Source of the DNA: Ruminococcus flavefaciens
Lineage (GTDB): Bacteria; Bacillota; Clostridia; Oscillospirales; Ruminococcaceae
NCBI GenBank assembly: GCA_002309635.1
Contig: DBXO01000001.1
Span: 566-30,592, forward strand
Length of the DNA: 30,027 nucleotides
Direction of reading: 5' to 3'
Shown here: one piece after another, positions 15,613 through 24,700 of the stretch
Layout: every line of letters starts with the position of its first letter
Position numbering within the stretch: position 1 is the first letter of the stretch
Notes under the pieces: generated by a model
Told to the model about the DNA's origin: nothing
Database searches by the model: none
The model's input: the letters and a program-made list of their open reading frames with translations, nothing else
Program-made: the position numbers and the translations under genes

Positions 15613-16563
15613 TTAGTTGACTTTGTTGCGTGGAGTGCCGTTCTGCCATGCTCTGATGTTATCGCAGACGATGTCCACAAGGCGCTGTCTGGTTTCAAGG
15701 GGAGCCCATGCGGTATGGGGAGTGATAACGCAGTTCCTTGCGCCTTTGAGGGGGGTATCCGGTGACATCGGCTCCTTTTCCAGCACGTCGAGATAAGCGG
15801 CAGCTATCTTTCCGCTGTTGAGAGCCTGAGCGAGGTCGGCTTCGTTCACAACTCCGCCGCGTGATGTGTTTATCAGTATTGCCGAGGACTTCATATGTGA
15901 GAGCAGTTCGCTGTTGACAATGCCTGCTGTCTTCTCGGTGAGGGGACAGTGGAAAGTGAGCACATCTGCTTTTTCGGCAGCCGTGTATATATCCGTCACC
16001 TCATAGGGGCAGTCCTTTGGCTGAGTTCTTGTGCTTATGACTATATCCATGCCGAAAGCTGAGCCTATCTCGGCTACCTTTCGTCCGATAGAGCCGAAGC
16101 CTACTATGGAAAGAGTTTTTCCCGCAAGCTCAGAGGTGGGCACGGGAAAGTACGAAAATGCAGGGGAACGCTCCCATTCGCCGTTCTTTACTGCGGTGTC
16201 GTAGTCCCTGATACGGCTGAAGCGGTCGAGTATGTATGCAAAGGTCTGCTGTGCAACGGAATTTGTGGAATACTGTCCCGCATTGCATACGGTTATGCCT
16301 TTCTTTGCGGCGTATTCGATATCGACGTTGTTGAAGCCCGTTGCGAACAGTCCCACATATTTAATGCTTGGGCAGGCGTCCATGACCTCTCTGGTTATGA
16401 GCACCTTGTTGCAGAGTACTATATCTGCATCGCCTATATTTTCAGCGGTCTCCTCCGGCTTGGTGAGGGGAATGATCTTCACATCGCCCAGCTCTTCAAG
16501 CTGAGTGACAGGGATATCGCCGCTGATATTGACTGTATACCAGTCGAGGACGGCTATCTTCAA
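15613..16563 (-). CDS. D-2-hydroxyacid dehydrogenase (glycerate dehydrogenase-like)
   Basis: A 316-residue NAD-dependent oxidoreductase of the D-isomer 2-hydroxyacid family. The Rossmann motif is GFGSIGRKVAE (about 155-165). The catalytic triad is visible as Arg235 (NTSRGG), Glu264 (DVLEKEP) and His283 (TPHTAW). It most resembles hydroxypyruvate reductase/glycerate dehydrogenase, but D-lactate or other 2-keto acids cannot be excluded. The start is TTG 16563 with AAGGAGG eight bases upstream; the upstream gene stops just 3 nt before it, so the two are coupled. It sits ahead of proB-proA with a 14-nt gap. A direct role in proline synthesis is not known. Confidence 0.9.
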   Translation of the reverse strand: MKIAVLDWYTVNISGDIPVTQLEELGDVKIIPLTKPEETAENIGDADIVLCNKVLITREVMDACPSIKYVGLFATGFNNVDIEYAAKKGITVCNAGQYSTNSVAQQTFAYILDRFSRIRDYDTAVKNGEWERSPAFSYFPVPTSELAGKTLSIVGFGSIGRKVAEIGSAFGMDIVISTRTQPKDCPYEVTDIYTAAEKADVLTFHCPLTEKTAGIVNSELLSHMKSSAILINTSRGGVVNEADLAQALNSGKIAAAYLDVLEKEPMSPDTPLKGARNCVITPHTAWAPLETRQRLVDIVCDNIRAWQNGTPRNKVN

Positions 16564-16566
16564 GGC

Positions 16567-16911
16567 TCAGTCCTCCTTGCTGCTGTCCTTGTCGGCAGCT
16601 GCCTTTTCCTCAGCCTTTTTCGGCTTGCATATGATAGTGGAGATGAAAGCCGCAAGAATGAGAAGGAACTCGATAAGTCCCACAGCGTAGAAAACGGTCT
16701 TGCTTTTTGATACGAGGAGCAGGAGCGATATAGGAGCCGCTATAGCGAAAATAAGCTGAAATGGCTTCTTCTGTACAGCGAATCTGTAGCCGAAGAATAT
16801 TACCGAAAGGATCACCACTCCGATAAGCATTGGCGAGGGGAATGGGAATATAGAGGGATCCTTAACATCCGAGATCTTTGCCAGTGTTGAAAGCATATCT
16901 GTAAAAAGCAT
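16567..16911 (-). CDS. Small three-helix membrane protein, unknown function
   Basis: A 114-residue protein with three hydrophobic helices (about 27-45, 50-67 and 72-93). The C-terminal tail is highly charged and Lys/Ala/Glu-rich, probably cytoplasmic. No family recognised. CGGAG six bases before ATG 16911 supports the start. It is the first gene of the minus-strand operon with the dehydrogenase, proB, proA and the coiled-coil protein, and has a clear promoter upstream. Confidence 0.8.
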   Translation of the reverse strand: MLFTDMLSTLAKISDVKDPSIFPFPSPMLIGVVILSVIFFGYRFAVQKKPFQLIFAIAAPISLLLLVSKSKTVFYAVGLIEFLLILAAFISTIICKPKKAEEKAAADKDSSKED

Positions 16912-17000
16912 TATTTACTCCGATCCTCCGCCTTTTTCGGGAGCTTTTACGCTTCGTTCCGTGGCGGAATTATAAATTTATGCAAAAGTCTGCACATTAC

Positions 17001-17029
17001 AGTATAACACAAACAGCGCAGGAATTCAA
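17001..17029 (-). promoter_or_regulatory. Promoter of the proBA operon
   Basis: On the minus strand TTGAAT (17029-17024), 17-bp spacer and TATACT (17006-17001). It lies about 90 bp upstream of the first gene. The divergent gap 16912-17221 has no gene; it holds this promoter, the plus-strand promoter at 17101 and a leader hairpin at 17164. Confidence 0.7.
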
Positions 17030-17100
17030 CTATTTTTTAAAAAATACACAAAAAATTTATGATGTATTTCTGCGTATTTTCGGCTGTTTTTAACAGGGAC

Positions 17101-17129
17101 TTGAATTTTTCCTTGTTTCATCGTATAAT
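17101..17129 (+). promoter_or_regulatory. Promoter of the two-component/TtcA operon
   Basis: TTGAAT (17101-17106), 17-bp spacer and TATAAT (17124-17129). It shares the same -35 hexamer with the divergent promoter 70 bp away. Confidence 0.7.
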
Positions 17130-17163
17130 ATTATAAATAATATTTTGCGTTGATAAAATGCAG

Positions 17164-17182
17164 GGGCGGCATTCAGCCGCCC
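17164..17182 (+). other. GC-rich hairpin in the response regulator leader
   Basis: GGGCGGC (17164-17170) pairs perfectly with GCCGCCC (17176-17182) around ATTCA. It lies in the 5' leader, 25 nt before the ribosome site. With no T-run it is not a terminator; it may stabilise or modulate the leader. Confidence 0.45.
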
Positions 17183-17221
17183 GCATGACTCAGTGCGTTC
17201 AGGAACAGGGAGGTGCCGATA

Positions 17222-17905
17222 ATGATATATATGCTTGAGGACGAGGACGGGATAAGAAATTTCGTGCTATACGGACTTAAGACCTCGGGGCTGGAGGCTC
17301 GCGGCTTTGAGACGCCATCCGCTCTCAGGGAGGCTATGTCCGAGGCCCTTCCCGATCTTCTGCTGCTGGATCGTATGCTCCCCGAGGAGGACGGCATGTC
17401 AGTGCTGAAAAAGCTGAGAAGCGCTCCCGAAACGAGAAAGCTTCCTGTGATAATGCTGACTGCAAAGGGCTCTGAGCTTGACAAGGTGGAGGGGCTGGAC
17501 AGCGGCGCGGACGACTATCTGGCAAAGCCCTTCGGCATGCTGGAGCTCATATCAAGGATCAAGGCGCTCCTGCGCCGGACCTCTGATACTGCCGCTGAGA
17601 GCGGAAAGCTGGAGCTGGGCGGACTTTGCATATATCCATCAAAGCATGAGGTCTTTGCAGAGGGTGAAAAGGTGGCGCTGACGCTGAAGGAATACGATAT
17701 GCTGCTCTTCCTTGTAAAGAACAGGGGCGAGGTATACTCCCGCGACTGCCTTCTCAAGGAGATATGGGGATATGACTTCTCGGGAGAGAGCCGCACGGTC
17801 GATGTTCATATAAGAACTCTCAGGCAGAAGCTCGGCGGCTGCGGCGAGCTGATACAGACTATCCGCGGAGTAGGCTACAAGGCAGGTGACGATGTGAGTG
17901 ACTAA
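17222..17905 (+). CDS. OmpR/PhoB-family response regulator
   Basis: A 227-residue two-domain regulator. The receiver (1-118) has the acidic pocket EDED near the start, phospho-acceptor Asp50 in LLLLDRMLP, the MLTAKG switch and Lys102 in AKPFG. The C-terminal winged helix (about 128-225) ends in VDVHIRTLRQKLG and IQTIRGVGYK, typical of OmpR/PhoB DNA-binding domains. GGGAGG at 17208-17213 fixes ATG 17222. The next gene is its likely kinase, overlapping by 8 nt. Similarity to PhoP/PhoB suggests phosphate control, but the stimulus is inference. Confidence 0.95.
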   Translation: MIYMLEDEDGIRNFVLYGLKTSGLEARGFETPSALREAMSEALPDLLLLDRMLPEEDGMSVLKKLRSAPETRKLPVIMLTAKGSELDKVEGLDSGADDYLAKPFGMLELISRIKALLRRTSDTAAESGKLELGGLCIYPSKHEVFAEGEKVALTLKEYDMLLFLVKNRGEVYSRDCLLKEIWGYDFSGESRTVDVHIRTLRQKLGGCGELIQTIRGVGYKAGDDVSD

Positions 17906-19577
17906 GAAGATATTCCTGAGCATAGTCTCTATCTGCACCATATCCGTTCTTGCGGCGATAATCCTTGTTACTGCCATAATCTACGGAAGGTCCGCGGAGA
18001 TAGCTGAGGCAGAGGTGAGGACCGACGCGCGTCTCATTGCCTCAGCTGTTGAGCAGAACGGCATGGGTTACCTTGATAAGACGGATATAGGTAAAAATAT
18101 CCGCGTAACGTGGATAGCTCCCGACGGAAGCGTGATCTACGACACAAACGGAGACCCTGATTCTCTCGGGAACCACTCGGACCGCGAGGAGGTATCGCAG
18201 GCGCTTGAAATAGGTGAGGGCAGTTCGTCAAGGTACTCACATACCATAATGAAAAAGACCGTTAACCACGCAGTAAGGCTGAGAGACGGTTCGGTAATAA
18301 GAGTTTCGGGGGTCCACAGCTCCCTGACGGCAGAGCTTGTGAAAGGCGTAAATCCAATGCTCGCCATACTTGCCGCCGTGGTGCTTTTCTCGGTGCTTGC
18401 GGCTTCTATGGTGTCAAGGAACATCGTAAAGCCTATAAACGATATCGACCTTGCTCACCCGAAGATAGAAAAGAACTACAAGGAGCTTGCGCCGCTTCTC
18501 GAAAAGCTGCGTACTCAGAACAACAAGGTCAGCCGTCAGATGGACGAGCTGCAAAGCAGCCGTGAGCAGTTCAGCCTTATGACGGAAAGCATGACCGAAG
18601 GACTTATAATCGCAGACCCGAAGCTCATGGTGCTTACCTGCAATTCAAGCGCATTAAAGCTTCTCGGTGCGGGCTCGTTCACAGAGGGACAGAGCATATA
18701 TGCGCTTAACAACTCCGATGTGTTCCGGCGCTGTCTGCTGAATGCACTGGGCGGCAGGCGCTCAGAGTGCATACTCCGCACCGGCGGAGGTCAGCGTGAG
18801 GTGATAGCCAGTCCCGCAAACAGTATAGATATGGTCTGCGGACTTGTGGTATTCATTATGGACGTTACTGAAAAGCAGGAGCTTGAAGCAATGCGCCGGG
18901 AGTTTACGTCCAATGTTTCGCACGAACTGAAAACGCCTCTGACTACTATATACGGCATTGCTGACATGCTGGCAAACGGAATGGTACAGAGCGGTGATGT
19001 TGCCGAGTTCGGAGGAAATATCCGCAGCGAGGCGGAGAGACTCATAAACCTTATTAACGATATCGTTTCACTTTCAAAGCTTGACGAGGACGCTGTCCCG
19101 CATGAGAACGAGAGCGTTGAGCTGTACAGCCTTGCGGAGGAGATACTCGGCAGACTTAAGCTCAGTGCAGAGGAAAAGGGCGTTGTTACGTCACTTTCTG
19201 GAGAAAGGGTTTCGCTTGTAGGCAGCAGGACCATACTCAGCGAGGTGCTGTATAATCTCTGCGATAACGGTATTAAATATAACGTTAAGGGCGGACATCT
19301 CAGCGTTAAGATATCACATGTTCCTCAGAGAGTCATTATAATGGTCAGCGATACGGGCATGGGTATACCTAAGCAGTATCTGAACCGCATTTTTGAACGG
19401 TTTTACCGTGTGGACAAGAGCCGCTCAAGCAGGATAAAGGGCACAGGACTGGGACTGTCAATTGTAAAGCACGGCGTTATATATCATAACGGTACCGTAA
19501 AGGTGGAAAGCGAAGAGGGAAAGGGCACTGTGTTTACAGTGGAGCTTCCCATTGAAAAAAAGCAGCATAATGAATAG
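17898..19577 (+). CDS. PhoR-like membrane sensor histidine kinase
   Basis: A 559-residue kinase. Membrane helices lie near 5-27 and 153-173 and flank an extracytoplasmic sensor of about 125 residues. A PAS-like domain follows (about 226-320). The dimerisation domain has FTSNVSHELKTPLT with phospho-accepting His342. The ATPase domain shows N box LCDNGIKYN (about 453), DTGMGIP (485) and GTGLGLSI (515). The GTG start overlaps the regulator's end. The domain order sensor-PAS-HisKA-HATPase matches Firmicute PhoR. It partners with the adjacent regulator. Confidence 0.95.
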   Translation: MTKKIFLSIVSICTISVLAAIILVTAIIYGRSAEIAEAEVRTDARLIASAVEQNGMGYLDKTDIGKNIRVTWIAPDGSVIYDTNGDPDSLGNHSDREEVSQALEIGEGSSSRYSHTIMKKTVNHAVRLRDGSVIRVSGVHSSLTAELVKGVNPMLAILAAVVLFSVLAASMVSRNIVKPINDIDLAHPKIEKNYKELAPLLEKLRTQNNKVSRQMDELQSSREQFSLMTESMTEGLIIADPKLMVLTCNSSALKLLGAGSFTEGQSIYALNNSDVFRRCLLNALGGRRSECILRTGGGQREVIASPANSIDMVCGLVVFIMDVTEKQELEAMRREFTSNVSHELKTPLTTIYGIADMLANGMVQSGDVAEFGGNIRSEAERLINLINDIVSLSKLDEDAVPHENESVELYSLAEEILGRLKLSAEEKGVVTSLSGERVSLVGSRTILSEVLYNLCDNGIKYNVKGGHLSVKISHVPQRVIIMVSDTGMGIPKQYLNRIFERFYRVDKSRSSRIKGTGLGLSIVKHGVIYHNGTVKVESEEGKGTVFTVELPIEKKQHNE

Positions 19578-19591
19578 CAAGGAGTGTTTTG

Positions 19592-20725
19592 ATGAGCAGA
19601 GGCATTACTGCCGGAGAGCTTGAAGAACTTGACGGCTCGGAGTATCTACTTATAGATATACGCGACGGTTCGGCGTTTGAATACGGTCATATAGACGGGG
19701 CGGTAAATATACCGCAGGATAAGCTGGGAAGTGCAGAGCTTCCCCGCGACAAGAAGCTCATAGTCTATTGCAGGGGCGGTATCATAAGCGGCGAATATGC
19801 GGAAGAGCTCTGCGAAAGGGGATTTGATGCCTATGAACTCACCGGCGGCTACGTAGAGTGGCTGAGAGCGAAAATGGAAAACAGACGGGCTGCGGAGGAC
19901 GTGGAGCTGAGCCTGCGGAAGAAGTTCAAGAAGTCCATATGGTGTAAATTCACAAAAGCTATCAATGAATATGAGCTTGTAAAGCCAAACGACAGAATAG
20001 CGGTCTGTATTTCCGGCGGCAAGGACTCTATGCTCATGGCAAAGCTGTTTCAGGAGCTGAAAAGGCACGATAAGTTTCCGTTTGAAGTGAAGTTTCTTGT
20101 CATGGACCCGGGCTACAGTCCCGAAAACCGCCGCGTTATCGAGGATAATGCCCGCTCTCTGGATATACCGGTGCATATATTCGAGTCGGACATTTTTGAT
20201 TCGGTGTACAATATTGAAAAGAATCCCTGCTACATATGCGCCCGCATGAGACGCGGCTATCTGTATAATCATGCAAAGGAACTGGGCTGCAACAAGATAG
20301 CTCTTGGACATCACTTCGACGATGTTATCGAAACTATACTCATGGGTATGCTTTACGGCGGACAGGTGCAGACCATGATGCCGAAACTTCACAGTACGAA
20401 TTTCGACGGAATGGAGCTGATAAGACCGCTTTACCTCGTCCGTGAAGCGGATATAAAGCACTGGCGCGACTATAACGGCCTGCATTTCATACAGTGCGCA
20501 TGCAAGTTTACGGATACCTGCACTACCTGCGCTCCCGACAGCAGAACGGTATCGAAGAGAATGGAGATAAAGAATCTCATAGCAGAGCTGAAAAAGGTCA
20601 ATCCGCAGGTTGAGAAGAACATTTTCCGAAGTGTCGAGAATGTGAACGTGAATACGGTCATAGCCTATAAGGACAACGGAGGAGTTCATCGTTTTCTTGA
20701 TAATTATGATAAAAAAACAGACTGA
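19592..20725 (+). CDS. Rhodanese-TtcA fusion, putative tRNA thiolation enzyme
   Basis: A 377-residue fusion. Residues 1-95 are a rhodanese domain with active-site Cys60 in YCRGGIISG, which can carry a persulfide. Residues about 110-350 are a PP-loop ATPase of the TtcA type. They have SGGKDS (141-146), the cluster-type CxxC at 213-216 (NPCYICARMRRG), GHHFDDVIET (239-248) and a further Cys cluster (302, 304, 310, 313). TtcA makes 2-thiocytidine at tRNA position 32; related enzymes thiolate other positions. The fusion implies sulfur is handed over within one chain. AAGGAG supports ATG 19592. It starts 14 nt after the kinase gene, in the same operon. Confidence 0.88.
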   Translation: MSRGITAGELEELDGSEYLLIDIRDGSAFEYGHIDGAVNIPQDKLGSAELPRDKKLIVYCRGGIISGEYAEELCERGFDAYELTGGYVEWLRAKMENRRAAEDVELSLRKKFKKSIWCKFTKAINEYELVKPNDRIAVCISGGKDSMLMAKLFQELKRHDKFPFEVKFLVMDPGYSPENRRVIEDNARSLDIPVHIFESDIFDSVYNIEKNPCYICARMRRGYLYNHAKELGCNKIALGHHFDDVIETILMGMLYGGQVQTMMPKLHSTNFDGMELIRPLYLVREADIKHWRDYNGLHFIQCACKFTDTCTTCAPDSRTVSKRMEIKNLIAELKKVNPQVEKNIFRSVENVNVNTVIAYKDNGGVHRFLDNYDKKTD

Positions 20726-20750
20726 TACTTTGGTACTCAGTCTGTTTTTT
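20712..20750 (+). terminator. Terminator after the rhodanese-TtcA gene
   Basis: ACAGACTGA pairs with TCAGTCTGT across 20717-20744, with an inner TAC/GTA stem and a TTTG loop. TTTTTT follows. The left arm overlaps the stop codon. Confidence 0.88.
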
Positions 20751-20842
20751 CATCTCTGAACATTAATTTCCATGTTTTAATGCTGCATTTCGCGTAATAA
20801 TACTATCACGGCATCAATAATTCTTTTTAAGGAGAAATCGCA

Positions 20843-21112
20843 ATGAGCAATAACAGCAATAGCAATAAAGGCGAAATGACACAGAAGGGCAGAGAGACTC
20901 TCGAAAGATTCAAGATGGAGTCGGCAAGCGAGCTCGGTATCAACCTCAAGCAGGGCTACAACGGTGACCTTACTTCTCGTGAGGCCGGTTCTATCGGCGG
21001 CAGCATGGTCAATATGATTAGTCCAGAACAACAATGGGAAATTCCGCGAAATAACGTGAAATCGATGGGACACCAAGTGGTGTATACATACTATATTCAG
21101 GTCGGAATCTAA
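20843..21112 (+). CDS. Alpha/beta-type small acid-soluble spore protein with altered C-terminus
   Basis: An 89-residue frame. Residues about 11-55 match alpha/beta SASPs, the DNA-coating proteins of spores: FKMESASELGI (a germination-protease-site-like segment) and GDLTSREAGSIGGSMV. After SMV the usual Lys is missing (SMVNMI), then a recognisable EQQW is followed by about 24 residues with no family resemblance. Base composition shifts from the GC-balanced first half to A/T-rich codons near 21015. It may be a decayed or recombined gene. AAGGAG eight bases before the ATG looks functional. No other spore gene is in the window. Confidence 0.7.
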   Translation: MSNNSNSNKGEMTQKGRETLERFKMESASELGINLKQGYNGDLTSREAGSIGGSMVNMISPEQQWEIPRNNVKSMGHQVVYTYYIQVGI

Positions 21113-21271
21113 GAATTTTAGGTGTTAATTGTAAAACACTATGATACAATACCGATATAGAATTGAATAATTGATTAGAAAATATAAAAAATAAGGTGAT
21201 TCTTTTATGATAAAATGTAAAGTTAAATATGCATAACAATGTGCGTTTGTGACATAGTATATGAAACACTG
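21113..21271. other. Gene-free A/T-rich stretch, probable decayed DNA
   Basis: No supportable gene. It contains one ribosome site (AAGGTG near 21193) followed by an ATG at 21207 and a stop after nine codons, which may be the 5' stub of a lost gene. The whole gap 21113-21757 holds this, a terminator, a broken gene fragment and two hairpins. Confidence 0.4.
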
Positions 21272-21306
21272 AAAAAAGCCCTGCCATAATGAGGCAAGGC
21301 TTTTTT
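21272..21306. terminator. Bidirectional terminator in the decayed region
   Basis: AAAAAAGCCCTGCC (21272-21285) pairs with GGCAAGGCTTTTTT (21293-21306), one mismatch and a 7-nt loop. T-runs lie on both strands. No intact gene ends here, so it may be a leftover of a lost one. Confidence 0.8.
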
Positions 21307-21384
21307 AGCTACAAGCGTTATTATATTATTCGTTATATAGTTCAAGCAGTCGCTTTATCCTGTGCTGAATAAAGCCATTAAGCG

Positions 21385-21625
21385 CTGAAAGCCTTTCCTC
21401 AGAGACAGGATAAAAGCGTACTCGAAGTTCAGAAAAAGGTCTATAACATGATAATGAACAACGAGGACCTTTCCACAATTGACCTTACGAAGTATGCAGC
21501 AAATATCCAGCCGTCCATACTTTATAATGGACATTGAAGGGGAAGAAATACCATATCCCGGTTCACTGTATTTTGTTCCCGATAGTGTCTTCAATGAGAG
21601 AATCGGTCTTATTATTCATAGCTGA
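21385..21625 (+). pseudogene. Broken gene fragment, family unknown
   Basis: The plus strand reads protein-like in two frames. 21385-21537 gives a segment with VLEVQKKVYNMIMNNEDLST and ends at TGA. Shifting +1, 21530-21625 continues as DIEGEEIPYPGSLYFVPDSV and ends at TGA just before a hairpin. No start codon or ribosome site precedes it and a TAA lies at 21379. This looks like the 3' end of a gene with a frameshift. I do not recognise the family. Confidence 0.5.
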
Positions 21626-21630
21626 AAGAT

Positions 21631-21664
21631 AAACGCCACTGTTGGTTATTCGCTAACTGTGGCG
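21631..21664. other. Imperfect hairpin after the broken gene fragment
   Basis: ACGCCAC pairs with GTGGCGT, extended inward by GTT/AAC and a G-T pair after one mismatch. No good T-run follows, so it is a weak terminator at best. It lies 6 bp after the fragment's stop. Confidence 0.45.
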
Positions 21665-21721
21665 TCGCTATTTCTGTTAACATTTAAACGTAAGCGCCAA
21701 CCATTCTATGCACATGAAAAT

Positions 21722-21757
21722 AAGTAAGCTCCGCTACAATCAACGGAGCTTTTACAC
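21722..21757. terminator. Terminator after the 1036-residue dockerin gene
   Basis: AAGCTCCG (21727-21734) pairs with CGGAGCTT (21744-21751) around a 9-nt loop. On the minus strand it begins seven bases past the stop of the dockerin gene and is followed by an interrupted T-rich tail. Confidence 0.7.
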
Positions 21758-24700
21758 TTATTTGCTCAATTCCCATATCAGGGTATCTAATGGGCTATCA
21801 TAGTCATATTCGTATTTTAGCCACGAATCGTTTTCCGACCTAATATAGCCGCCTATATCGTATAACGTCATAGTTTCGTTATTCTGATATTCAAGCTTGA
21901 TTACCCATGTCATACCGTTTAATTGACCGGGATCTTCTGAAAAATCGTCAGTCAGTTCCATATCCGACAGAAAATCAATGAATTTCTGCGCCTTACTGTC
22001 TGTAAAGGTAAAATCATACCCTTTGGGAAGAGATGTTACATTTACACTTTTTATAGTGTTGTCTATCAGTTTGAGCCGTTTATCACTTTTTAAATTAAGT
22101 TTTCCATACTCAAATGCATTCAGGAACTCTATCAATTCATCTTCAGATACAGCACCAATTATATCAAAATAGTGATTTTCGTCTATAAAAGCATTAGCAT
22201 AACACTGTCCGTTTTCAGGGAATAACAAACTTACATCCTTATCCTGAATTTTGACTATTTTGTCGGAACTACGTCCCATACGCTTTTTAAGATATTCAGC
22301 AATTCCTTCTGTTTCAGTAAGCACTTCTGCATCTGCATAGTAGAACATAATATGATAATTCTTTTCCTTAAATGTTACATAGTATCCTACGCCGATATCT
22401 TCGTATTTTGCGTAAGGGAACAGTGCAACTCCACGATTATTATTTTCTTTGATTGTTTCATTTTCTGTTACCTGATAGATAAATCCGTCATTTTTGAAAC
22501 GCTCAAACATTTTTTTATAACTGTCATGGTAGACTTTATCGTAGTTATTGAGATCGTAATTGCTTATAAGCGTGATAGCTTCATCAATTCCGCCTACACC
22601 TAAAGGCTGTATTTCAGGCTGCATAGGATCTTTTGCAGAATCAGGCTTTTCCAGAGAAGCGATAAGCGTTGATCTTTCACCTCTGGTTACATATATCCTG
22701 CCCAGTTCAACGGACTTATTGCTGCTTGTACCCTTAACTATTATCTCCGTTTCAAAGTCCTCAGGATATTTTAAGTCATCGGGAGTCCAGAAGATATAGC
22801 CGTTTTTGCCAACTTCATATGTTGTTCCCACGTCTTTTATCGGACCGCTGCCTTTATTTATATCCCAGTAAGTGAAGTGACCGTCTTCAGCAAAAAGTGT
22901 TATCTGATAGTCCGACGAATCAAATTCTAATAAAATACCTATTCCTGACCAGTCACTCATTGCTGGGCGATATGGAGTTTTTATTGATACGATATCTCCC
23001 AGTTCAGGCTCAATTTCACTACTTTCACTATCAAGCCCCAACAGTTTTATCTGTATCGCCTGAGCGTCGCCGACTGTAAGTCCGTCGCCGTCCATATCAC
23101 CGTTGAGCTTGCCCTGTTCGGTAAGATGATGCTCTGCTGTGCCGTTTATACCATATTTATTGGGATTTGCAAGAGCCTGCATTATCATTACTGCATCTGC
23201 CATATCGACTGAACCGTCGCAGTTTGCATCGCCCGCTACTATTTCAGTAGTTTCGGAAAGTACGGTAACCTTTTGTATGTTGCCGAACATGGCAGGATAA
23301 TCTTCAAGAATGCCGCCATTATAAGTGACCTCAAGCTTCATGCCAACAACGGGTTTAATACCATTGTCAAGTTTATTAGCAGGCAGGGTGAGAACATCTC
23401 CACTGCTCTCGACATTCTTTACCAACAGGCTACTTCCGTTTATTTCTATAACTGTGACCGTCATGGTATAATCAGATGTCATTATGCTTGGATCATCAAC
23501 AACAGGAGTCACTGTAGATGCTATGTATTCCTTAACATCCTCTGTGCGAATATCGATACCCTTGTCATTATCGTGCGAAAGCAGAATATAAATCGGTTTC
23601 TTTTGTATATCACCGCCGACATCGAGAACAAAACCGCCTTCAAGCTTGTATTCCCAGATGTACAGACCTGAACCAACATCTCTGCCATTGTAGTCCCTGA
23701 AGTCTGCCCAGTCAAGTTCGTCGCCCAATTCGGCAAGTCTCATAACATCGTTAAGAGTCATGTCCTTTGTGCCTTTAAGCAGTGTCGGATCTTCCTTTAC
23801 AGTATCCTCTTTAACTACAACAACGTTCTGTACATTTGCGAACTGTCCAGGAAAAGTTACAAGAATACCGCCTTTATAGGTAATCTCAAGCTTCATGCCT
23901 ACCTTTGGTTTTATATCGTCCGGAAGCTTCTTCGATGATAAATAAAACTTATCGGAAGAATTCAGCTCAGGCGAACCGTCAACAGGCTTTACCAAGATAT
24001 TATCACCGCTCACATCCATGACTGTAACTGTAACAACTTCGGTTTGTATAGTCGGATCATCTAAAACAGGTATAGTAATTGTTGTGACAGGCTTTGTTTC
24101 GGTAACTGCAATCGTTGTTGTAATAGCACCATCGTAAAACCATGGAGTTAAGTCTTCTGTTCTAATATCGAACTCAGCGCCATTACCCCAAACGCAGTTA
24201 ATATGTTCTGGTTTTTCCTTTAAATTTCTTCCGATGACCAACAGCTTGGAACCGCTATTTTTAATAACAAACTGCCATATATTAGTTCCATCACCAACGT
24301 CCGTAAACTCATATTTCTCAAAGTCGCTCCAAGTAAGCTCGTCACCTTTCTTAGATAATTCAAGAATATCATCTTCTGAAATAAGGGGCTTCTGAGCTTC
24401 CTTGTTATTTGCAGTTTCAGAAACTATAGTAACTTTCTGTACATTTCCGAACTGTGCTGGATAAGTTTCGAGAATACCGCCGCTGTAGGTGACCTTGAGC
24501 TTCATACCAACTTTTGGATTGATATCGGCAGAAAGCTGCTTTGCCGATAAAGAAAACTTAGACGAGGACTTCAGTTCAGGCGAACCGTCCACAGGCTTTA
24601 CTAAGACAATATCACCATTTATGTCCATGATTGTAACTGTAACAACTGATATTTGCATAGTCGGATCATCAACAACTGGCATAGTAATGGTTGTGACAGG

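Noticed and set aside
19646..20689. Long open frame on the minus strand opposite the rhodanese-TtcA gene
   Set aside because: Antisense to a strongly supported gene, without start signals or domain features.
21015..21757. Insertion sequence or transposase remnant
   Set aside because: No transposase-like residues, terminal inverted repeats or target duplications could be recognised, so only a general scar is reported.
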